NCBI RefSeq assembly: GCF_019397265.1
Contig: NZ_CP068985.1
Coordinates: forward strand, 7,041,001-7,105,000
DNA: 64,000 nucleotides
Direction: 5' to 3'
Source of the DNA: Nonomuraea coxensis DSM 45129
GTDB taxonomy: Bacteria; Actinomycetota; Actinomycetes; Streptosporangiales; Streptosporangiaceae
Under the pieces are notes generated by a model. It did not search any database and was not told where the DNA came from. It worked only from the letters and a program-made list of their open reading frames with translations. Each line of letters opens with the position of its first letter. Position 1 is the stretch's first letter. Both the position numbers and the translations under genes were made by a program. Shown one piece after another: positions 33,283 to 41,100 of this stretch.

Positions 33283-34761
33283 ATGCGCGTCAACGCCATG
33301 TCCCCACCTGCCGCCCGGCGCCCGCTCAGCGGGCCCCGCCGGGCACTGATCGCCGGCGTGCTCGGCGCGCTCGGCCTGATCACGGCGCTCAACGCGCCGA
33401 TCCCCGCCGACGCCGCGGAGAGCACGCTCGGCGCGGCGGCCGCCCAGAGCGGCCGCTACTTCGGCACCGCCATCGCCGCGGGCAAGCTCGGCGACTCGAA
33501 CTACACCACGATCGCCAACCGCGAGTTCAACATGGTGACGGCCGAGAACGAGATGAAGATCGACGCCACCGAGCCCAACCGGGGGCAGTTCACCTTCACC
33601 AACGGGGACCGCGTCTACAACTGGGCCGTCCAGAACGGCAAGCGGGTGCGCGGGCACACCCTGGCCTGGCACCAGCAGCAGCCGGGCTGGATGCAGTCGC
33701 TGTCGGGCAGCTCGCTGCGCCAGGCGATGATCGACCACATCAACGGCGTCATGGGCCACTACAAGGGCAAGATCTACGCCTGGGACGTCGTCAACGAGGC
33801 CTTCGCCGACGGCAACTCCGGCGGCCGGCGCGACTCGAACCTCCAGCGCACCGGCAACGACTGGATCGAGGTCGCCTTCCGCACCGCGCGCGCCGCCGAC
33901 CCGGCCGCCAAGCTGTGCTACAACGACTACAACATCGACAACTGGAGCTGGGCCAAGACGCAGGGCGTCTACAACATGGTCCGCGACTTCAAGTCGCGCG
34001 GCGTGCCGATCGACTGCGTCGGCCTGCAGTCGCACTTCAACAGCAACAGCCCCTACAACAGCAACTACCGCACGACCATCCAGAGCTTCGCCGCGCTGGG
34101 GGTCGACGTGCAGATCACCGAGCTGGACATCCAGGGCGGCTCGGCGACCACGTACGCCAACGTCGTCAACGACTGCCTGGCGGTGGCGCGGTGCACCGGC
34201 ATCACCGTCTGGGGGGTGCGCGACACCGACTCCTGGCTCGGCTCCGGCGCCTCGGCGCTGCTCTTCGACGGCAACGGCAACAAGAAGGCCGCCTACACCT
34301 CGGTGCTCAACGCGCTCAACAGCGGCAGCACCTCGACCCCGGACCCCGGCGGTACCCCGACGCAGGACCCCGGCGGCACCGCGGGCCAGATCAGGGGAAC
34401 GGCCTCCGGCCGCTGCGTGGACGTGCCCAACGCCGGCACCGCCGACGGCACCGCGGTGCAGCTGTGGGACTGCAACGGCCAGACCAACCAGCAGTGGACG
34501 CGCACCTCGGCCGGGGAGCTGAGGGTGTACGGCAACAAGTGCCTGGACGCCGGGGGCACAGGCAACGGGGCCAGGATCCAGATCTACTCCTGCTGGGGCG
34601 GCGACAACCAGAAGTGGCGCGTCAACTCCGACGGCACCATCACCGGGGTCCAGTCCGGGCTCTGCCTCGACGCCGTCGGCGCGGGCACCGGCAACGGCAC
34701 GGGGCTGCAGCTCTACAGCTGCTGGGGCGGCAACAACCAGAAGTGGACCTACACCGCGTAG
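33283..34761 (+). CDS. Secreted endo-1,4-beta-xylanase, GH10 with C-terminal ricin/CBM13 domain
   Basis: A 492-residue xylanase resembling Streptomyces XlnA. The signal peptide ends near ADA-AEST. The GH10 barrel covers about 48-345, with acid/base Glu172 in WDVVNEAF and nucleophile Glu280 in ITELDI. A Pro/Thr/Gly linker (TSTPDPGGTPTQDPGG) leads to a beta-trefoil of three QxW repeats (LQLYSCWGGNNQKW and similar) that binds xylan. ATG 33283 follows GGAGG. It shares both operator types with the GH62 gene downstream and works with it on arabinoxylan. Confidence 0.95.
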   Translation: MRVNAMSPPAARRPLSGPRRALIAGVLGALGLITALNAPIPADAAESTLGAAAAQSGRYFGTAIAAGKLGDSNYTTIANREFNMVTAENEMKIDATEPNRGQFTFTNGDRVYNWAVQNGKRVRGHTLAWHQQQPGWMQSLSGSSLRQAMIDHINGVMGHYKGKIYAWDVVNEAFADGNSGGRRDSNLQRTGNDWIEVAFRTARAADPAAKLCYNDYNIDNWSWAKTQGVYNMVRDFKSRGVPIDCVGLQSHFNSNSPYNSNYRTTIQSFAALGVDVQITELDIQGGSATTYANVVNDCLAVARCTGITVWGVRDTDSWLGSGASALLFDGNGNKKAAYTSVLNALNSGSTSTPDPGGTPTQDPGGTAGQIRGTASGRCVDVPNAGTADGTAVQLWDCNGQTNQQWTRTSAGELRVYGNKCLDAGGTGNGARIQIYSCWGGDNQKWRVNSDGTITGVQSGLCLDAVGAGTGNGTGLQLYSCWGGNNQKWTYTA

Positions 34762-34808
34762 TCAGCAAGTTAACCGCTGAACGGCCGCAAGTTACCCGCC
34801 CTCCCTTG

Positions 34809-34819
34809 TGAAACTTTCA
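34809..34819. promoter_or_regulatory. GAAACTTTC palindrome before the GH62 gene
   Basis: TGAAACTTTCA is a perfect 5-1-5 palindrome, 219 bp before the GH62 start. It has the same core as the xylanase sites. The intergenic stretch 34762-35037 also contains GCAAGTTA twice near its start, but no clear terminator. Confidence 0.65.
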
Positions 34820-35008
34820 ATCCGCGCGAGCGGTGCGGTGCGACCCTCCCGGAGGCGAAACTCCAGGAGGGACGCAGGAGGGAGGGCGGGGTGACGGCGA
34901 GGCCCGGCTCGGCGAGAGACGCCTCTCGTTGACGCCGGGCCGTCCGTCGGATGTACTCCGCGACAACACACCTGACGATGCTCGCGTACAGCTCTCCGCA
35001 CAATCTCT

Positions 35009-35022
35009 TGTTAGCGCTAACA
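35009..35022. promoter_or_regulatory. LacI-type palindrome TGTTAGCGCTAACA
   Basis: A perfect 14-bp palindrome ending 15 bp before the GH62 ATG. It differs from the site at 32784-32797 only at the two symmetric positions flanking the central CG. Its place in the leader suits a repressor roadblock. Confidence 0.7.
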
Positions 35023-35037
35023 CCCCCGGAGTGCCTG

Positions 35038-36495
35038 ATGAAGCTCAGACCCCTGTCCGTCCTCACGGCGCTCGCCGCCTTACTGGCGAGCCTGTTCGTC
35101 GCCCTGCAGACCCAGCCCGCCAACGCCGCCACCGTCGACACCAACGCCTGGTACGTCCTGGTCAACCGCAACAGCGGCAAAGCCCTGGACGTCTACAACC
35201 TGTCCACCGCCGACGGCGGCCGCATCACCCAATGGACCCGCAACAACCAGAACCAGCAACAATGGCAGTTCGTCGACTCCGGAGGCGGCTACTACCGCGT
35301 CAAGTCCCGCCACTCCGGCAAGGTCCTCGACGTCTACAACTGGTCCACCGCCAACGGCGGAGCCATCGTCCAATGGGCCGACACCAACGGCACCAACCAG
35401 CAATGGCGGCTCGCCGACAGCTCCGACGGCTACGTCAGGCTCATCTCACGCCACAGCAACAAAGCACTCGAAGTACAGGGCGCCTCCACCGCCGACGGCG
35501 CCAACATCGTCCAGTACGACGACTGGGGCGGCGCCAACCAGCAGTGGCAGTTCGTCCGGGTCGACGGCGACACCGGGAACCCCGGCCAGTGCGACCTCCC
35601 CTCGTCCTACCGCTGGACCTCCACCGGCCCGCTGGCCACCCCGAAGTCGGGCTGGGTCTCGCTCAAGGACTTCACCGTCGCCCCCTACAACGGCAAGCAC
35701 CTCGTCTACGCCACCACGCACGACACGGGCACGCGGTGGGGCTCGATGAACTTCAGCCCCTTCACCAACTGGTCCGAGATGGCCTCGGCGAGCCAGAACA
35801 CCATGTCCTCCTCGACCGTCGCGCCCACGCTGCTCTACTTCGCCCCGAAGAACATCTGGGTGCTCGCCTACCAGTGGGGCGGCACGGCCTTCTCCTACCG
35901 CACCTCCACCGACCCCGCCAACCCCAACGGCTGGTCCGCGCAGCAGGTGCTCTTCTCCGGCAGCATCTCGGGCTCCGGCACCGGCCCCATCGACCAGACC
36001 CTCATCGGTGACGGCTCGAACATGTACCTGTTCTTCGCCGGCGACAACGGCAAGATCTACCGCGCGAGCATGCCCCTCGGGAACTTCCCCGGCAGCTTCG
36101 GCACCTCCTCCACCGTCATCATGAGCGACTCCACGAACAACCTGTTCGAGGCCGTCCAGGTCTACAAGCTCCAGGGCCAGAACAAGTACCTCATGATCGT
36201 CGAGGCGATCGGCGCGCAGGGCCGCTACTTCCGCTCCTTCACCGCCACCAGCCTCAACGGCTCCTGGACCCCCCAGGCCGCCACCGAGGGCAACCCCTTC
36301 GCCGGCAAGGTCAACAGCGGCGCCACCTGGACCAACGACATCAGCCACGGCGAGCTGATCCGGACCAGCGCCGACCAGACCATGACCGTCGACCCCTGCA
36401 ACCTGCAACTGCTCTACCAGGGCCGCAGCCCCAACTCCGGCGGCGACTACGGCCTCCTGCCCTACCGGCCCGGCCTGCTGACCCTGCAGCGCTGA
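35038..36495 (+). CDS. Secreted alpha-L-arabinofuranosidase, GH62 with N-terminal ricin-type domain
   Basis: A 485-residue enzyme that removes arabinose side chains from arabinoxylan. The signal peptide ends around PANAA-TVDT. Residues about 38-180 form a RICIN/CBM13-like beta-trefoil of three repeats with QQW motifs. Residues about 185-485 are a GH62 five-bladed propeller (WVSLKDFTVAPYNGKHLVYA, FFAGDNGKIYRASMP, and an ISHGELIR stretch). The order of modules is the reverse of the xylanase. Its ATG is at 35038. Shared palindromes indicate coregulation with the xylanase. Confidence 0.94.
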   Translation: MKLRPLSVLTALAALLASLFVALQTQPANAATVDTNAWYVLVNRNSGKALDVYNLSTADGGRITQWTRNNQNQQQWQFVDSGGGYYRVKSRHSGKVLDVYNWSTANGGAIVQWADTNGTNQQWRLADSSDGYVRLISRHSNKALEVQGASTADGANIVQYDDWGGANQQWQFVRVDGDTGNPGQCDLPSSYRWTSTGPLATPKSGWVSLKDFTVAPYNGKHLVYATTHDTGTRWGSMNFSPFTNWSEMASASQNTMSSSTVAPTLLYFAPKNIWVLAYQWGGTAFSYRTSTDPANPNGWSAQQVLFSGSISGSGTGPIDQTLIGDGSNMYLFFAGDNGKIYRASMPLGNFPGSFGTSSTVIMSDSTNNLFEAVQVYKLQGQNKYLMIVEAIGAQGRYFRSFTATSLNGSWTPQAATEGNPFAGKVNSGATWTNDISHGELIRTSADQTMTVDPCNLQLLYQGRSPNSGGDYGLLPYRPGLLTLQR

Positions 36496-36510
36496 GGCCA
36501 CGACCAGGTC

Positions 36511-36548
36511 CTGGGCGTCAGGTGCCGGGGGGCGGCCCTGACGCCCAG
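36511..36548. terminator. Strong hairpin between convergent genes
   Basis: CTGGGCGTCAGG and CCTGACGCCCAG form a perfect 12-bp stem with a 14-nt loop, 15 bp after the GH62 stop and 4 bp before the end of the convergent regulator gene. It can serve both. Confidence 0.8.
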
Positions 36549-36552
36549 CAGG

Positions 36553-37083
36553 TCAGCGGGGGGAACGGTCGCAGGGGGCTTCTTCACCCAGTTCGAGCAG
36601 GAGCGCGGTCATGCTGACCTTGACGCCGTCGTGCGGCGGTCCCGCCTTGTCGTGCAGGAGCGCCACCGCCTGGCCGACCAGGCCGACGATCTCCTCCCAC
36701 ACGGGCCTGGCCAGCCACACCTCGGCGTCCATGGACATGCGCTGGCGTTCGGTCTCGGCCAGGCGCCTCACCAGGTCGTCGCTCATCGCCTGGTGGAGGA
36801 GCAACCGCCCCTCGGAGCGGTCGATGCGCTCCGAACTCGACGGGTCGTAGCGGTAGCACACCCGCGGGCGGCCCTTGCCCGTCCGCGGCGGTTCGTCCAC
36901 CCGCTGGAGGAAGCCCGCCTCGGCGAGCCGGCGCAGGTGGTAGCTGGCCGAGGCGTGGGCGATGCCGAGCTCGTCGGCGACCTCCGTGGCCGACATCGAC
37001 ACGCCGGTGAGCAGCGACACGATGCGCATGCGCAGCGGGTTGGCCAGGGCGCGCAGAGGTATGAGCCCGTCATCCGTGGACAC
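36553..37083 (-). CDS. ArsR-like winged-helix transcriptional regulator
   Basis: A 176-residue regulator. The HTH spans about residues 8-75 (LRALANPLRMRIVSLL, then VADELGIAHASASYHLRRLA), with a wing RPRVCYRYD and a helical C-terminal half. I see no metal-binding Cys pair, so it is of the HTH_20/ArsR-like type rather than a metal sensor. GTG 37083 is the best start; ATG 37134 would add 17 residues and has no RBS. It is divergent from the ABM-globin gene, with a 14-bp palindrome between them, and probably represses that gene and itself. Confidence 0.85.
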   Translation of the reverse strand: MSTDDGLIPLRALANPLRMRIVSLLTGVSMSATEVADELGIAHASASYHLRRLAEAGFLQRVDEPPRTGKGRPRVCYRYDPSSSERIDRSEGRLLLHQAMSDDLVRRLAETERQRMSMDAEVWLARPVWEEIVGLVGQAVALLHDKAGPPHDGVKVSMTALLLELGEEAPCDRSPR

Positions 37084-37123
37084 CCTTGGATGATAGTTTC
37101 TCCAACAACTCTTGGGAAGCTCG

Positions 37124-37137
37124 CCGTTGATCAACGG
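37124..37137. promoter_or_regulatory. Palindrome between the ArsR-like and ABM-globin genes
   Basis: CCGTTGATCAACGG is a perfect 14-bp palindrome, 40 bp from each start codon. It is the natural operator candidate for the divergent regulator. Confidence 0.6.
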
Positions 37138-37177
37138 GTGTGCTTACATGATTACAACCCCCTGGGAGGACATTGCC

Positions 37178-37939
37178 GTGATCGTGGAGTACATCCGTTA
37201 TCGCATACCCGCCGAGGCTTCGGAGGAGTTCGAGGCCGCCTACGGCAGGGCCGCCCGTTCGCTCGCCGAGGCGCCGCAGTGCGTGGACTACGAGCTCACC
37301 CGCTGCGTGGACGAGCCCGTCTGCTACGTCCTGCGCATCACCTGGACCTCGGCCGAGGACCACCTGAAGGGCTTCAGGGCGGGCGCGCTCTTCCCCGCCT
37401 TCCTCAAGGAGATCCGCCCCTACGTCGAGCAGATCGAGGAGATGCGTCACTACGAGCAGACCCCCGTGCGCGGCGTCGGCGGCTCCGTCCCCTCGCTGCA
37501 CGAGTGGGCCGGCGGCACCGAGGCGCTCGAACGGCTCACCGACCGCTTCTACGAGCTGGTCAAGGCCGACGACGTCGTCGGACCGCTGTTCGCCCACATG
37601 GACCCGGCCCACCCCCGCTTCGTCGCGATGTGGCTGGCGGAGGTGTTCGGCGGCCCGGCCCGCTACACGGGCGAGCGCGGAGGCTATCCGCACATGCTCG
37701 GCATGCACCGCGGCAGGGCGATCAGCGAGCGGCAGCGCCGCCGCTGGGTCAGCCTGCTGGCCGACGCCGCCGACGAGGTCGGACTGCCGGACGACCCGGA
37801 GTTCCGCGCCGCGTTCATGGGCTACATCGAATGGGGCACCCGGCTCGCCCTGGCCAACTCCCAGCCCGGCGCCTCCCCCGTCGAGCAGGCTCCGGTGCCG
37901 CGCTGGGGATGGGGGGTCGCTCCGCCGTACCAGGGCTGA
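37178..37939 (+). CDS. Antibiotic-biosynthesis-monooxygenase/truncated-haemoglobin fusion protein
   Basis: A 253-residue chimera. Residues about 1-95 form an ABM dimeric alpha/beta domain (IVEYIRYRIP, YELTRCVDEPVCYVLRITW). Residues about 115-235 are a group II truncated globin, with the FYELVKADDVVGPLF start, a proximal His in MLGMHRGRA and the group II Trp in RRRWV. Such fusions are known from actinomycetes, and a haem-based oxygen or oxidative-stress chemistry role has been proposed. GTG 37178 follows GGAGGA; ATG 37148 is less likely. It is under probable control of the divergent ArsR-like protein. Confidence 0.9.
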   Translation: MIVEYIRYRIPAEASEEFEAAYGRAARSLAEAPQCVDYELTRCVDEPVCYVLRITWTSAEDHLKGFRAGALFPAFLKEIRPYVEQIEEMRHYEQTPVRGVGGSVPSLHEWAGGTEALERLTDRFYELVKADDVVGPLFAHMDPAHPRFVAMWLAEVFGGPARYTGERGGYPHMLGMHRGRAISERQRRRWVSLLADAADEVGLPDDPEFRAAFMGYIEWGTRLALANSQPGASPVEQAPVPRWGWGVAPPYQG

Positions 37940-38051
37940 GGACCGCCGGCGCGGGCAGCGCGCAGCCCCCGTCATGAGGCGGATCTTTTACAATGTGTCG
38001 GCCTCCATATGGCGCCGCGGATGATGATGTTCGAGCACCGTGGAACGGATG

Positions 38052-38081
38052 GAGGCGACGCGATGCGATGAACGTCGCCTC
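38052..38081 (+). promoter_or_regulatory. Leader hairpin before the carboxylase gene
   Basis: GAGGCGACG and CGTCGCCTC form a perfect 9-bp stem with a 12-nt loop, ending 29 nt before the carboxylase start. It could be an operator dyad or an RNA leader structure. A TACAAT (37989-37994) upstream is a possible -10, but its -35 is not evident. Confidence 0.4.
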
Positions 38082-38110
38082 GCGCACGTGACAGCGGGGA
38101 GAATCAGTCG

Positions 38111-41100
38111 GTGTTCAAACGTGTCGCCATCGTCAACCGCGGAGAGGCCGCGATGCGGCTCATCCACGCGGTCAAGGACCTCTCGGCGGAGACCGGGGCG
38201 CGGATCGAGACGGTCGCCCTCTACACCGACGCCGATCGTGACGCCACCTTCGTCAGGGAGGCCGATCTCGCCCACCTGCTCGGGCCCGCCTCGGCCCGGC
38301 CCTACCTCGACCACGCCGTCCTGGAGCGGGCGCTCACCGAGACCGGGGCGGACGCGGCCTGGGTCGGCTGGGGCTTCGTCGCCGAGGACCCGGCCTTCGC
38401 CGAGCTGTGCGAGAAGATCGGGGTCACCTTCATCGGGCCGGGCGCCGAGGCCATGCGCCGGCTCGGCGACAAGATCGGCGCGAAGCTGCTCGCCGAGGAG
38501 GCCGGCGTCCCGGTCGCGCCGTGGAGCCGCGGCGAGGTGGCCACCCTGGAGCAGGCGCTGCGCGCCGGCCAGCAGATCGGCTACCCGCTGATGCTCAAGG
38601 CGAGCGCCGGCGGCGGCGGGCGGGGCATCCGCGTGATCGGCTCCGAGCGGGAGCTGGCCGACGCCTACGAGCGCACCCGCCAGGAGGCGCTGCGCGCGTT
38701 CGGCTCCGGCGTGGTGTTCCTGGAGCGGCTGGTCACCGGGGCGCGGCACGTCGAGGTGCAGGTCATCGCCGACGGCCAGGGCACCGCGTGGGCGCTCGGC
38801 GTACGCGACTGCTCGATCCAGCGGCGCAACCAGAAGATCATCGAGGAGTCCGCCTCCCCCGTCCTGTCGGAGGAGCAGACCGCCGAGCTCAAGGCCTCGG
38901 CCGAGCGGCTGGCCAAGGCGGTCGGCTACCGCGGCGCCTGCACCGTGGAGTTCCTCTACCACCCCGGCGAGGAGCTGTTCGCCTTCCTGGAGGTCAACAC
39001 CCGGCTGCAGGTCGAGCACCCGATCACCGAGGTCACCACCGGCACCGACCTGGTCCGGCTGCAGCTCCACGTGGCCGCGGGCGGCAGGCTGGAGGGGCCG
39101 CCGCCGGTCGAGACCGGCCACGCCGTGGAGGCCCGGCTCAACGCCGAGGACCCCGACCGCGACTTCGCGCCGGCCCCGGGGCGCGTCGCGCGCCTGGTGC
39201 TGCCCGCCGGGCCCGGCATCCGCGTCGACACCGGCGTCAGGGAGGGCGACGTCATCCCGGCCGCGTTCGACTCGATGATCGCGAAGATCATCGCGTACGG
39301 GCGCGACCGCGAGCAGGCACTCGGCCGGCTGCGCAGGGCGATGGCCGACATCACCGTGATCATCGAGGGCGGCGCCACCAACAAGAGCTTCATCCTCGAC
39401 CTGCTCGACCAGCCCGAGGTCATCACCGCCCAGGCCGACACCGGCTGGATCGACCGCGTACGCGCCGAGGGCCGCCTGATCAGCCACCGGCACTCCGCCG
39501 TCGCCCTCGTCGCCGCCGCCATCAGGGCCTACCGCGACGAGGAGGAGCTCAGCCTCCGCCGGCTCCTGTCCACCGCCTACGGCGGCCGGCCGCAGGTGCG
39601 GCACGACCCGGGCCGTCCGCTGGACCTCAAGCTCCGCGGCGTCGGCTACCGGGTGAGCGTGGCGAGGGTCGGGCAGGAGCGGTTCCGGGTCGGCGTCTCC
39701 GGCGGCGGCGCCGTGCACCACGCGGACGTCGAGGTCGACAGGTTCGACGCCCACAGCGGCCAGATCGTGGTCAACGGCCGCCGTTTCCGCCTGGTGTCGG
39801 CCGCCCACGGCCCGACCCACCTGGTCGAGGTCGACGGCGTCACCCACCGGATCAGCCGCGACGAGGGCGGCGTGGTCCGCTCGCCCGCTCCCGCGCTGGT
39901 CGTGGCGGCGCCGCTGGCCGTCGGCGACGAGGTCGAGGCGGGCGCGCCGATCCTGGTGCTGGAGAGCATGAAGATGGAGACGGTGCTGCGCGCGCCGTTC
40001 CGCGCGCGGGTCCGCGAATGCCCGGTGCCGGTAGGCAGCCAGGTCGAGACCGGGGCGGCCCTGATGCGCCTGGAGCCGCTCACCGACGACAGCCCGCAGG
40101 AGGAGGCGGGCGTCGCCGAGATCGACCTGCCCGCCGAGCCTGCCGACGTGCCCGCCGCCGAGCGGGCCGCGCGCGGCCTGCGGCACCTGCGCGGGCTGCT
40201 GCTGGGCTTCGACGCCGACCCGCAGGGTCACCGGCGGGTGCTGTCCGGCTACCTGGCCGCCCGCGACGAGCTGGGCGACCGCGTGCTCGAAGGCGAGCTG
40301 GACCTGCTCACCGTCTTCGCCGACCTGTGCGAGCTGAGCCGCAACAAGCCGAGCGGCGACCTCGGCTCCGAGCCCGACAGCGCGGTGCACAGCCCGCGCG
40401 AGTTCTTCCACAGCTACCTGCAGAGCCTCGACGTCGAACGCGCCGGCCTCACCGAGGGCTTCCAGGCCAAGCTCGCCAAGGTCCTCGCCCACTACGGCGT
40501 CACGAGCCTCGACCGGACACCGGAGCTGGAGTCCGCGGTGTTCCGGATCTTCCTGGCGCAGCAGCGGATGAGCACGGGCGTCGCGATCGTGTCGGAGCTG
40601 CTGCGCCGGTGGCTGGCCGGCCCGCCGCCGCAGGAGTCGCTGAGCGAGCCCGCCGGGCTCACCCTTGAGCACCTGGTCGAGGCCACGCAGGTCCGATTCC
40701 CCACGCTGACCGACCTGGCCCGCGGCGTGGTGTTCCGCTGGTTCGCCCAGCCGCTGCTGCGGCGCAACCGCGCCGAGGTGTACGCGGCGGTCCGCGGCCA
40801 CCTGCGCCACCTCGACCGCGACCCGCACGCGCCCGACCGCGCCGAGCGGATCCAGGCGATGGTGGCCAGCGCCGAGCCGCTGGTCCGGCTGCTCGGCCAG
40901 CGGATCGGCCGGCCGGGGCGCGACCACGCGCCGCTGCTGGAGGTGCTGACCCGGCGCTACTACGGCAACCGCGGCCTGTCGGAGGTCGTCGCCCGGACGA
41001 TCGACGGCTGCCGGTTCGTCACGGCCACGCGCGCCGGCTCCGACGGGGCGACCCGCGTGGTCGCCACCGCCGCCGACATCGCCGCGCTGCCCGACGCCCT

